The notes: generated from the sequence alone by a model not told the origin. A DNA stretch of 5,897 bases from Clostridia bacterium (GCA_029239935.1 JARBTY010000233.1:1-5897); one strand, 5' to 3'; counted from the stretch's first letter, positions 1-5,897 are shown. Numbers and translations: made by a program.

Positions 1-239
1 ATACCGTCTGCCCGGCCCTCTATAACAAAACGGATATCCTCATAAGTGCAGATGTATTTTAGTACAACCTCACTCATATAATTATCACCCATAGATTTTT
101 GAATTTTTTTATGAGCCTTGGTCCCAAGTACTGCTCTCGAGGAACTTATAACAGATGTGGCATCCAGATTGCCTTTTTTTAGGATAAATTCTATTAAATC
201 TCGTACAGAAATATAAACTGTGCCATCCGATATACGCAT
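1..239 (-). CDS. DinG/Rad3-like DNA helicase with N-terminal PD-(D/E)XK nuclease domain, N-terminal fragment
   Basis: Reading the minus strand from the ATG at 239-237 gives 79 uninterrupted codons to the window edge, so only the N-terminus is present. The protein begins MRISDGTVYISVRDLIEFIL and contains GTKAHKKIQ (about residues 39-47) and EGRADG (74-79). From memory, this pattern is the start of a Firmicutes group of superfamily 2 helicases (COG1199-type) with a RecB/Cas4-like nuclease domain ahead of the helicase. His43 would be the motif I histidine and Asp78 the metal-binding aspartate. The expected role is ATP-dependent DNA unwinding and processing in repair. The start is supported by GGTGA (complement of 246-250) six bases upstream. 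The helicase motifs lie outside the window, so the family call rests on this short stretch. The gene is divergent from spoIIR. Confidence 0.7.
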   Translation of the reverse strand, partial: MRISDGTVYISVRDLIEFILKKGNLDATSVISSSRAVLGTKAHKKIQKSMGDNYMSEVVLKYICTYEDIRFVIEGRADG

Positions 240-284
240 ATGATTTCACCACACATATAATATTTTTAAAGCAAAAGCTGAAGT

Positions 285-301
285 TTAAAGGACCGTCCCC
301 A
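285..301 (-). repeat. 17-bp REP-like motif, copy 1
   Basis: Read on the minus strand this is TGGGGACGGTCCTTTAA, identical at all 17 positions to 4560-4576 on the plus strand. Identity stops at both flanking bases. It contains the interrupted palindrome GGAC-G-GTCC. It lies 46 bases upstream of the helicase start codon, probably within that gene's leader or promoter. On its 3' side (minus orientation) there is a weak AT-rich hairpin around 267-288, so, as in copy 2, the motif is followed by a possible stem-loop. The function is unknown. Confidence 0.75.
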
Positions 302-339
302 CAATATTCTTCCGGGAGTGTATAAAACGTGGATATGTG

Positions 340-362
340 TCAATAATTATACTAGTTATTGA
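340..362. repeat. Imperfect AT-rich inverted repeat upstream of spoIIR
   Basis: Two 10-base arms (340-349 and 353-362) match as reverse complements at 9 of 10 positions, around a 3-base centre. The outer 7 bases, TCAATAA and TTATTGA, are perfect. A TATACT sequence (348-353) resembling a sigma-A -10 box lies at the centre, but no -35 box is visible 17 bases upstream of it. The site is 39 bases ahead of the spoIIR start codon. It could be an operator or a weak hairpin in the leader; in DNA this AT-rich it could also be chance. Confidence 0.35.
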
Positions 363-401
363 AGTATAAAGAAAAATTGAGCGTGTGCAGGGGGAAATAT
401 T

Positions 402-1103
402 ATGAAAATAATGATTGAAAACTTATTATCTAAACTAAAAAATCATAAAAAAGGTATCTATATTTTATTTATTGTAGTCTGTTTACTTACTATTTGTAAA
501 GTCACCGTGGGTAATTATTCACAGGCAGTTACCACCGCCCTTTCGGATAAGGTGATGAGATTTCATGTTGTTGCTAACAGTGACACCACAGAAGACCAGC
601 TCCTAAAACAGCAGGTGAGAGATGAAGTCATTGCTTACATGGAACCTATGCTCAGAGAATCCACAAGTCTTGATCAGACAAGAAAACTCATTCAAGATAA
701 CCTGGTAAAAATACAACATATTGCAGAAAAAGTAGTCAGTAAATGGGACAAGGGATATCCGGTATATGTAACGGTTGATTATGCCAATTTTCCAACCAAG
801 GAATACGGAGATGTGGTCCTGCCGGCCGGAGAATATGAAGCCTGCAGAATTATCATCGGAGAAGGGAAAGGCGAAAACTGGTGGTGCGTGATGTTCCCGC
901 CATTATGTTATATAGATGCAGCCAGCGGTGTAGTGCCTCTTGAGGGCAAAGAAGAATTAAAGCAAGTGCTCAATGAGGAACAGTACAATCTAGTTGCAAA
1001 TCATAAGGAAAGGCCTTATCAAATACGATTCAAGATAGTTGATACCGTAAACGGCTACTTACACAAATCAGACTACAAACAAATTCCTAAAAAGGAAAGG
1101 TAA
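402..1103 (+). CDS. spoIIR: Stage II sporulation protein R (SpoIIR)
   Basis: SpoIIR is made in the forespore and exported to the space between the septal membranes. There it triggers the mother-cell membrane protease SpoIIGA to cut pro-sigma-E to active sigma-E. The 233-residue protein has a basic N-terminus and one hydrophobic segment at about residues 19-34 (an uncleaved anchor or signal). It then shows the family hallmarks: RFHVVANSD (53-61), a charged helical stretch with QVRDEV (71-76), FPTKEYGDVVLPAGEYEA (130-147) and GEGKGENWWCVMFPPLC (153-169). The length is usual for the family or slightly longer. The ATG at 402 is chosen because AGGGGG (389-394) stands seven bases before it; the in-frame ATG at 411 is placed less well. 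Sigma-F normally drives this gene, but I could not find a good sigma-F promoter upstream. It is followed by a 188-bp gap with its own hairpin and a new promoter, so it is probably transcribed alone. Confidence 0.95.
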   Translation: MKIMIENLLSKLKNHKKGIYILFIVVCLLTICKVTVGNYSQAVTTALSDKVMRFHVVANSDTTEDQLLKQQVRDEVIAYMEPMLRESTSLDQTRKLIQDNLVKIQHIAEKVVSKWDKGYPVYVTVDYANFPTKEYGDVVLPAGEYEACRIIIGEGKGENWWCVMFPPLCYIDAASGVVPLEGKEELKQVLNEEQYNLVANHKERPYQIRFKIVDTVNGYLHKSDYKQIPKKER

Positions 1104-1109
1104 CAAAAC

Positions 1110-1175
1110 AAACAGCAATTCTTAAAGAAGGGTCTTCAATTGACCGATATATCTTTAGAAAAGCTGTTTTCTTTT
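1110..1175 (+). terminator. Possible Rho-independent terminator after spoIIR
   Basis: A long imperfect hairpin begins seven bases after the spoIIR stop codon. The outer arms AAACAGC (1110-1116) and GCTGTTT (1163-1169) are perfect. Inside them TTCT pairs with AGAA, AAAG with CTTT, and GGTC (1131-1134 region) with GACC (1142-1145), separated by small internal loops. The 3' arm runs into TCTTTT (1170-1175). The T-rich tail fits an intrinsic terminator, but the interrupted stem is weaker than a classic one. The 5' part of a longer structured RNA is an alternative. Confidence 0.45.
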
Positions 1176-1195
1176 GATACTTCAATATTAGGTAG

Positions 1196-1224
1196 TTGAA
1201 TATTATGGAAGAAAGTAATAGAAT
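1196..1224 (+). promoter_or_regulatory. Predicted sigma-A promoter for ddl-murI
   Basis: TTGAAT (1196-1201; 4 of 6 bases match TTGACA) and TAGAAT (1219-1224; 5 of 6 match TATAAT) are separated by exactly 17 bases, the optimal spacing. Transcription would start near 1231, giving a leader of about 60 bases before the ddl start codon. It lies just beyond the hairpin that follows spoIIR, consistent with a new transcription unit beginning here. The call rests on pattern match only. Confidence 0.5.
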
Positions 1225-1291
1225 ATAGTAAGCGCCGAACTAGATTATGAATACAATATAAGCAAAGGTTCTGTAAATTAGGAGGAACAAA

Positions 1292-2344
1292 ATGAAAAAG
1301 AATATATTATTGCTATTTGGTGGATGTTCATCAGAGCACGAGGTTTCCCTCAAATCAGCAACTACAATTATAAACAACATAGATAAGGACAAATATGAGA
1401 TCTATCCTGTTGGTATAACAAAAGAGGGGAAATGGCTTTTGTATAAAGGCAATGAACATGACTTTACAACAAATGTCTGGGTGAATAGTGGGATTCCAGC
1501 CATATTAAGTCCTGATGCAACCCATAGGGGATTATGGATTCTTAAAGATTCAGGACAAGATCCAGTACAGGTGGGGATAGACGTCGTATTTCCTATCCTA
1601 CATGGGAAAAACGGTGAAGACGGAACCATACAGGGGCTCTGTCAACTGGCACAGATTCCTTTCGTTGGATGCGGGGTTTTGGCATCAGCAGTATCTATGG
1701 ATAAAGCCTTTACCAAAATAGTTGTAGCCACCAAAAATGTGCCACAAGCGCAGTTTGTAGCAGTTAAAGAGAAAGAGCTTCAAGATACAGAAAAAGTAGT
1801 ATCCAAAATAGAAGCGGCTTTTCCTTATCCTTATTTTATCAAGCCAGCGAATGCCGGCTCATCGGTAGGTATCTCAAAAGCTAAAAATAAATCAGAGCTT
1901 ATATCAGGGTTGTATGAAGCGATTAAGCATGATAAAAAAATATTAATAGAAGAAACAATTATAGGAAGAGAAGTTGAGACGGCTGTTCTGGGAAATGACG
2001 AGGTACTTGTATCCGGAGTTGGGGAAATCCTTGCAGCAGCGGAGTTTTATGACTTTGATGCCAAATACAACAACGCCGCCTCAAAAACAGTTGTAGATGC
2101 TGATTTGCCAGAGGAAACCAAAGAACAAATCAGAAGTTATGCCAAAGAAGTTTTTGAAGCAGTGGAAGGTAAAGGCCTATCACGTATAGACTTTTTTGTT
2201 AAAGAGGATGGAAGTATTATCTTTAATGAAATCAACACCTTGCCAGGTTTTACCTCTATCAGTATGTACCCTATGTTATTTGGCGGAGTGGGTATTGAAA
2301 TCAAAGAGCTTATTACAAACCTCATAGAACTTGCAGCATTATAA
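1292..2344 (+). CDS. ddl: D-alanine--D-alanine ligase
   Basis: This cytoplasmic ATP-grasp enzyme joins two D-alanines, using ATP, to give the D-Ala-D-Ala end of the peptidoglycan precursor. The 350-residue product has the full domain order. The N-terminal domain carries LFGGCSSEHEVSL (8-20), with Glu17 as the first-subsite residue, and HGKNGEDGTIQG (104-115). The ATP-binding domain has MDK (136-138), IKPANAGSSVGISK (183-196) and EETIIGREVE (220-229). The omega loop is YDFDAKY (253-259). The catalytic end has RID (298-300) and NEINTLPGFT (312-321), with Asp300, Glu313 and Asn315 as the expected magnesium ligands. The tyrosine-bearing omega loop fits a D-Ala-D-Ala ligase rather than the VanA/VanB depsipeptide type. 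AGGAGG (1280-1285) six bases upstream fixes the start. The murI gene follows after 11 bases, so the two are almost certainly co-transcribed. Confidence 0.96.
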   Translation: MKKNILLLFGGCSSEHEVSLKSATTIINNIDKDKYEIYPVGITKEGKWLLYKGNEHDFTTNVWVNSGIPAILSPDATHRGLWILKDSGQDPVQVGIDVVFPILHGKNGEDGTIQGLCQLAQIPFVGCGVLASAVSMDKAFTKIVVATKNVPQAQFVAVKEKELQDTEKVVSKIEAAFPYPYFIKPANAGSSVGISKAKNKSELISGLYEAIKHDKKILIEETIIGREVETAVLGNDEVLVSGVGEILAAAEFYDFDAKYNNAASKTVVDADLPEETKEQIRSYAKEVFEAVEGKGLSRIDFFVKEDGSIIFNEINTLPGFTSISMYPMLFGGVGIEIKELITNLIELAAL

Positions 2345-2355
2345 GGAGAAACACT

Positions 2356-3162
2356 ATGGACAACAGACCAATAGGCATATTTGATTCAGGTGTTGGAGGT
2401 CTTACAGTAGTTAAAGAGGTAATGAACAACCTTGAAGGAGAATCGATTGTATACTTTGGTGACACTGCAAGAGTGCCTTATGGAAGCAAGTCGAAACAAA
2501 CAGTAACCAAATTTTCCGCACAAATCATACGATTTTTAATAGAAGAAGATGTTAAGGCAATTATCATAGCCTGCAATACCGTTAGCTCTAACAGCATCGA
2601 GGAACTCAGGGAAATTTTCCCTGATATTCCGATGATAGAGGTAGTTGGTCCAGGAGTAAGTATGGCGCTAAACACCACCAAATCTGGTATAATCGGTGTG
2701 ATAGGGACACAAGCAACAATACAAAGCAATAAATACCCTGAGCTGCTCTTGGCACACAATGAAGCACTCAAGGTATACGGCAAAGCGTGTCCGCTCTTTG
2801 TACCCCTTGTAGAAGACGGGTGGGCAGATCATGAAGTGGCTTATCAGGTGACAAAAGAATACCTAACACCTCTTCTAGAGAAGCAGATAGACTCCCTTAT
2901 ATTAGGATGTACCCATTACCCTATGCTTGCTAGGACTATAAAAAAAGTTGTGGGAAGCGGAGTTGAACTGATTAACCCTGCGGAAGAAGCTGCTAAACGC
3001 ATGGAAGATATACTTATAAGAAACAATATGACATCGGCACTCAAAACACCTGACTACAGATTTTATGTCAGTGATTCCAAAGAAAGATTTAAAGAAATGG
3101 CTCAAATCTTTTTGAATAAGCCGATTGAACACATAGATACAGTGGCTATAGAAGAATATTAA
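2356..3162 (+). CDS. murI: Glutamate racemase
   Basis: MurI interconverts L- and D-glutamate without a cofactor and supplies D-glutamate for the second residue of the peptidoglycan stem peptide. The 268-residue protein has normal family length and both catalytic halves: FDSGVGG (9-15), GDTARVPYG (35-43), ACNT with catalytic Cys73 (72-75), PLVEDGW (150-156) and GCTHYPML with catalytic Cys185 (184-191). Nothing essential is missing. The ribosome binding site AAGGAG (2343-2348) overlaps the stop codon of ddl, and the start codon lies 11 bases after that stop. This points to translation from one ddl-murI message and coordinated supply of the two D-amino-acid building blocks. A terminator at 3190-3225 closes the unit. 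Confidence 0.96.
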   Translation: MDNRPIGIFDSGVGGLTVVKEVMNNLEGESIVYFGDTARVPYGSKSKQTVTKFSAQIIRFLIEEDVKAIIIACNTVSSNSIEELREIFPDIPMIEVVGPGVSMALNTTKSGIIGVIGTQATIQSNKYPELLLAHNEALKVYGKACPLFVPLVEDGWADHEVAYQVTKEYLTPLLEKQIDSLILGCTHYPMLARTIKKVVGSGVELINPAEEAAKRMEDILIRNNMTSALKTPDYRFYVSDSKERFKEMAQIFLNKPIEHIDTVAIEEY

Positions 3163-3189
3163 CAGCGTAATATACAAAACATAATAAGT

Positions 3190-3225
3190 AACGGTGGGTT
3201 TTTATGCCTGCCGTTTATTTTATCT
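3190..3225 (+). terminator. Rho-independent terminator after murI
   Basis: AACGGTGGG (3190-3198) pairs over nine positions with CCTGCCGTT (3207-3215), seven Watson-Crick and two G-U pairs, around an eight-base loop. The tail TATTTTATCT (3216-3225) is T-rich. It begins 27 bases after the murI stop codon and separates the ddl-murI unit from the DUF1934-galU unit. Confidence 0.7.
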
Positions 3226-3271
3226 AGGGCTGTTATAGATTCGGTGGCATGTCGCTTAGAAGGAGAACAAG

Positions 3272-3670
3272 ATGAAAAACGTAAAAATTAAAGTTTATGA
3301 TAAACAAATATATGAAACCCATGATGATACCAATGAAACAGAATTTGACGGACAACTGAGCTTTAGAAATGAAAGCGTCTATATCACCTATAAAGATCAA
3401 GAAATGGGTGTTACCACCATTATTAAAACAAAAGGAGGCATTGTCTGGGTCAAAAGAGTGGGTAACCTTAAGGGCGACATGACATTTGATACGCAAAACC
3501 CAGATAGAACCATTTATTACACACCATACGGAGAAATGGAAATACAGATTATTACTAAAAAATGTGATGTGTATATTTTAGAAAAAGGCATAAAAATCAT
3601 GATAGACTATAAAATTTTAATGCAGGATAAGGTGATAAGTGATAATATATATATGATTGTTGTTAATTAA
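3272..3670 (+). CDS. DUF1934 family protein (YwiB-like beta-barrel)
   Basis: The 132-residue product matches, by my recognition, the DUF1934 family (Bacillus YwiB type), small cytoplasmic proteins thought to adopt a calycin-like beta-barrel; the biochemical role is not known. Visible family features are the alternating beta pattern throughout, EMGVTTIIK (44-52), the RVG turn (62-64) and the hallmark YYTPYG (82-87), followed by strands ending in MIDYKI (110-115). There is no signal peptide or membrane segment. AAGGAG (3260-3265) six bases before the ATG supports the start. A weak extended -10 box, TG-T-TATAGA (3231-3239), could start transcription after the murI terminator, but it lacks a -35 box. 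galU begins 14 bases after the stop codon, so the two are probably co-transcribed. Reported partners elsewhere differ, so the galU link may be only positional. Confidence 0.8.
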   Translation: MKNVKIKVYDKQIYETHDDTNETEFDGQLSFRNESVYITYKDQEMGVTTIIKTKGGIVWVKRVGNLKGDMTFDTQNPDRTIYYTPYGEMEIQIITKKCDVYILEKGIKIMIDYKILMQDKVISDNIYMIVVN

Positions 3671-3684
3671 TAAGGGGGTACGTT

Positions 3685-4557
3685 ATGAGCAGTATCAAAA
3701 AAGCAATTATACCTGCAGCAGGTCTTGGGACAAGATTTCTACCTGCTACAAAAGCCCAGCCAAAGGAAATGCTTCCGATAGTGGATAAACCAACTATTCA
3801 GTATATAGTAGAAGAAGCAGTAGCATCAGGGATACAGGATATTATTATTGTGACGGGGCGTACAAAAAAAGCTATTGAAGATCATTTTGACAAATCAGTA
3901 GAACTGGAGATGGAACTAGAAAAAAAACAAAGCAAAGAGCTTTTAGAAATAGTTCAGTCAGTTTCTCAAATTGCTAATATCTATTACATAAGGCAAAAAG
4001 AACCAAAAGGGCTTGGACATGCTGTACTTACGGCAAAGACCTTTATAGGGGATGAACCTTTTGCAGTACTGCTTGGAGATGACGTGATTGATTCCGAAAA
4101 GCCAGCGCTCAAACAAATGATAGAGGTGTATGAAAAGTACAATGCCTCCATACTGGGAGTTCAGACAGTAGATCCAAAAGAAGTCAATAAATACGGCATT
4201 ATAGATGGCGTACAAGTTGAAGATAAAGTTTATAAGGTAAAAGACATGGTTGAAAAACCAGATGTTGATAAGGCACCCTCTAACGTAGCTGTACTTGGAA
4301 GATATATTATTACACCTGAGATTTTTAAGTATTTAGAAAAACAGGAAATAGGAGCGGGTGGAGAGATTCAGCTGACAGACGCACTCAATAAACTGGCAAA
4401 AGAAGAACCGATGTATGCCTATGACTTTGTAGGTAAACGCTATGACGTCGGCAATAAAATGGGCTTTTTACAGGCCACGGTAGAGTTCGCATTGAAGCGG
4501 GAAGAGTTAAGAGAAGAATTTAAAACCTATCTCAAAGAGATTTCAAAAGACTTTTAG
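3685..4557 (+). CDS. galU: UTP--glucose-1-phosphate uridylyltransferase
   Basis: GalU makes UDP-glucose from UTP and glucose-1-phosphate in the cytoplasm, feeding envelope polysaccharides, glycolipids and galactose interconversion. The 290-residue protein is full length. It shows the nucleotidyltransferase signature [20 protein letters not shown] (11-30), VTGR (56-59), EPKGLGHAV (106-114), the metal-binding LGDD (130-133), the sugar-binding VEKP (189-192) and the GalU-specific [12 protein letters not shown] (223-234), with Asp254 in the YDVGNKMGF stretch. These last motifs separate it from glucose-1-phosphate thymidylyltransferases (RmlA) and adenylyltransferases (GlgC). AAGGGGG (3672-3678) six bases upstream supports the ATG. 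The gene sits 14 bases after DUF1934. The palindromic element starts two bases after its TAG stop. Confidence 0.96.
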   Translation: MSSIKKAIIPAAGLGTRFLPATKAQPKEMLPIVDKPTIQYIVEEAVASGIQDIIIVTGRTKKAIEDHFDKSVELEMELEKKQSKELLEIVQSVSQIANIYYIRQKEPKGLGHAVLTAKTFIGDEPFAVLLGDDVIDSEKPALKQMIEVYEKYNASILGVQTVDPKEVNKYGIIDGVQVEDKVYKVKDMVEKPDVDKAPSNVAVLGRYIITPEIFKYLEKQEIGAGGEIQLTDALNKLAKEEPMYAYDFVGKRYDVGNKMGFLQATVEFALKREELREEFKTYLKEISKDF

Positions 4558-4559
4558 GC

Positions 4560-4576
4560 TGGGGACGGTCCTTTAA
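4560..4576 (+). repeat. 17-bp REP-like motif, copy 2
   Basis: TGGGGACGGTCCTTTAA, an exact inverted copy of 285-301, starts two bases after the galU stop codon. Its last four bases are also the first four of the 40-bp palindrome that follows, so motif and palindrome look like one composite element. GGGGACGGTCC-type motifs are, as I recall, common as dispersed repeats in clostridial and other genomes, some next to REP-associated tyrosine transposases. No such transposase is present here. Confidence 0.75.
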
Positions 4577-4612
4577 TATTGCGGTTAAAAGTACTTTTAA
4601 CCGCAATATTAA
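4573..4612. repeat. Perfect 40-bp palindrome between galU and the secreted-protein gene
   Basis: All 20 base pairs around the centre at 4592/4593 are self-complementary. The arms are AT-rich with a GCGG/CCGC core (4581-4584 and 4601-4604), and the centre is AAAAGTACTTTT. With a four-base loop the RNA or single-stranded DNA would form an 18-bp stem. After a bulge at 4613-4616, the left bases 4567-4572 can also pair with 4617-4622, with one mismatch, lengthening the hairpin. Neither strand has a T-tract after the stem, so it is not a standard intrinsic terminator, though it may still protect the galU message 3' end. Confidence 0.85.
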
Positions 4613-4638
4613 TAAAAGTACCAGGGAGGACAGACGCA

Positions 4639-5897
4639 GTGAAAAGACTATTAAAACTTGGGGGTATCATCTGTTTATCATTAAGTATGGGCGTTTCGGC
4701 TTTTGCCAGTATTCCTGCTTATCTTAATGAAGAAGAATACCAAGACCTATTAAGAGATAACTTTGATGAAGATAGAGGGATTGTTATAGAAAACAATCCA
4801 GAGCTTGGGTATATTGTGTATAGAAACAATACAGGCAGACGGATTACAAAAAACTATTACAGAGATGAAATCACAGTGGAAAAAGAGCCCTACTATGAGC
4901 AGGAAGACAGACTTGGGTATTTAGACGAGTTATTTCCCTCCTTTAAGTTTGATTCAAGGGACACCACGATTAGCAGCATAAAAGCTGGAGACAACATCTA
5001 TATCCGAAGCAACAAAGATGATATAGTGATATACATCAGTGCCTACAATGATTATATTATGCGATACGGCAAGGTTAGCAGCTTTGTTTTTAATACAGGG
5101 GATACCTCGAGTCTGCTTATAGAAGACGAGGCGGGGCAGCTTTATTCCTACAGTACACCCCTAAGTACACCGGTTACAAAAGGGGGAAAAGCCTACAGTC
5201 TGACAGCCATCACCCCAGGAGCATGGGTAAAACTTTTAATATCTCAAAAAATATTAGGAGAAGGCATTGTTGAAGAAGAAGTACAGGAAATTGTCGTAGA
5301 TAATGACACCAGATACATATCCAATGTTTACAGAGGACAAGTAGCCGCCATTAATCTCTACAAAAATCTGCTGAACCTCAAAAATGCTCAAAATCTTGCC
5401 AAAGAAGGATGGGGGCCTTATACCAATCTCACAGCCCTCAGTATGAGCCCTAAAAATTTAGAAGGATATTTACAGGGCAATCCGGTTTCGATAGACTATA
5501 TCACTAGAAATCTAAGGAATGCGGATGGTTATGCATACGTTGCAGCAGAAAATTACATGGGCAAAGAGAATGCCATCAAACTCAACTTCCAGAGCAAACT
5601 CCAAAGTACCTTGCCAAAAACAACGGTAACCTATGTGTCACCAGGAGTCATCAGACTTCTTTCGGGAGAAACAATTAATATTGCTAAAGATGCCATTATT
5701 GTAAGAGACAAAAGACTTATAGAGTCCCACAATATCATGGTAGGAGATGCCATACAAGCGGTTATAACAGGAGAAAACAAGCTGGCAGTAGCCAACGTCA
5801 CAACAGATACGATAACGGGTTCTCTCCAAGTCTTTAGAGGGCGTATTAAAAAGGTAAAAGACAGAGAAGAATTCGAAGTAGAGAGTTTCTCAACACT
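4639..5897 (+). CDS. Secreted beta-rich modular protein of unknown function, N-terminal part
   Basis: The frame stays open from a GTG at 4639 to the window edge (419 complete codons). GTG is chosen because GGGAGG (4624-4629) lies nine bases upstream and because it gives a proper signal peptide: MKRLLK, a hydrophobic core, then VSAFA with likely cleavage after residue 23. The next in-frame ATG (4687) would remove most of that signal. The mature part has no further membrane segment and no motif I can name. It shows recurring units: an I-x-x-I-x-x-G-D-x-I-like strand pair near residues 111-121, 188-200 and 362-372, each followed by an aromatic-(R)-G-[KQR]-[VI] turn at RYGKVSSF (142-149), YRGQVAAI (231-238) and FRGRIKKV (399-406). 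This suggests repeated small beta-barrels. Such exported clostridial proteins often end in surface-anchoring repeats, but the C-terminus is outside the window. No function is assigned. Confidence 0.75.
   Translation, partial: MKRLLKLGGIICLSLSMGVSAFASIPAYLNEEEYQDLLRDNFDEDRGIVIENNPELGYIVYRNNTGRRITKNYYRDEITVEKEPYYEQEDRLGYLDELFPSFKFDSRDTTISSIKAGDNIYIRSNKDDIVIYISAYNDYIMRYGKVSSFVFNTGDTSSLLIEDEAGQLYSYSTPLSTPVTKGGKAYSLTAITPGAWVKLLISQKILGEGIVEEEVQEIVVDNDTRYISNVYRGQVAAINLYKNLLNLKNAQNLAKEGWGPYTNLTALSMSPKNLEGYLQGNPVSIDYITRNLRNADGYAYVAAENYMGKENAIKLNFQSKLQSTLPKTTVTYVSPGVIRLLSGETINIAKDAIIVRDKRLIESHNIMVGDAIQAVITGENKLAVANVTTDTITGSLQVFRGRIKKVKDREEFEVESFST

Noticed and set aside
300..401. Sigma-F promoter for spoIIR
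   Set aside because: GTATA occurs at 320-324 and 364-368, but neither has a GGnnAnAnT element about 16 bases downstream. A matching GGAAATATT at 393-401 overlaps the ribosome binding site and start codon, so it cannot be the promoter.
1205..1228. Seven-codon open frame (ATG at 1205 to TAG) upstream of ddl
   Set aside because: It overlaps the predicted -10 box and would lie upstream of the transcript start, and it has no convincing ribosome binding site.
1176..1291. T-box or other riboswitch in the ddl leader
   Set aside because: No T-box antiterminator signature (AGGGTGGNACCGCG) and no terminator between the predicted promoter and ddl are present; the leader of about 60 bases is too short for most known switches.
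1402..1629. Minus-strand open frame inside ddl
   Set aside because: It lies wholly within a strongly conserved ligase gene, has no ribosome binding site that I can see, and its translation resembles no protein family. The same applies to the minus-strand frames at 2137-2325, 2478-2783, 2902-3177, 3233-3496, 3958-4215 and 5638-5829.
1292..2344. Vancomycin-resistance type (VanA/VanC-like) ligase
   Set aside because: The omega loop has the YDFDAKY form usual for housekeeping D-Ala-D-Ala ligases, the gene is paired with murI, and no vanH, vanX, vanT or vanRS neighbour is present.
4573..4612. Ordinary Rho-independent terminator of galU
   Set aside because: The stem is strong, but no T-tract follows on either strand, and the stem is longer and more AT-rich than typical terminators. 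It is annotated as a palindrome, with termination left open.

Overview
The window looks like a chromosomal segment of a low-GC, endospore-forming Gram-positive bacterium of the class Clostridia. The evidence is a clear spoIIR sporulation gene, AT-rich intergenic DNA, strong AGGAGG-type ribosome binding sites, and Ddl, MurI, DUF1934 and GalU proteins of clostridial type. A Lachnospiraceae or Cellulosilyticum-like host is my guess from the look of the proteins; nothing in the sequence proves it.

Layout: positions 1-239 (minus strand) hold the first 79 codons of a helicase with an N-terminal RecB/Cas4-like nuclease domain, cut by the window edge. It is divergent from everything else. A 162-bp divergent spacer follows; it carries a 17-bp repeat (285-301) and an AT-rich inverted repeat (340-362). 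All other genes are on the plus strand: spoIIR (402-1103), a hairpin with a T-rich tail and a sigma-A-like promoter in the next gap, ddl (1292-2344) and murI (2356-3162) as a tight pair, a convincing terminator (3190-3225), a DUF1934 gene (3272-3670) and galU (3685-4557) as a second tight pair, a repeat/palindrome element (4560-4612), and the first 419 codons of a secreted protein (GTG start at 4639) that runs off the window.

Functionally this is a cell-envelope and sporulation neighbourhood. MurI supplies D-glutamate and Ddl supplies D-Ala-D-Ala, both for peptidoglycan precursors. GalU makes UDP-glucose for envelope glycans. SpoIIR is the forespore signal that switches on sigma-E in the mother cell across the septum. 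The last gene encodes an exported, beta-rich protein with recurring modules that I cannot assign to a named family.

The most unusual DNA is the element after galU. A 17-bp motif containing the interrupted palindrome GGAC-G-GTCC leads directly into a perfect 40-bp palindrome that ends 11 bases before the ribosome binding site of the secreted-protein gene. The same 17-bp motif occurs once more, in opposite orientation, in the spacer between the helicase gene and spoIIR. This resembles REP-type dispersed repeats. No transposase is visible in the window. I saw no tRNA, rRNA, CRISPR array, riboswitch or insertion sequence, and I do not see a clearly new multi-gene system here.
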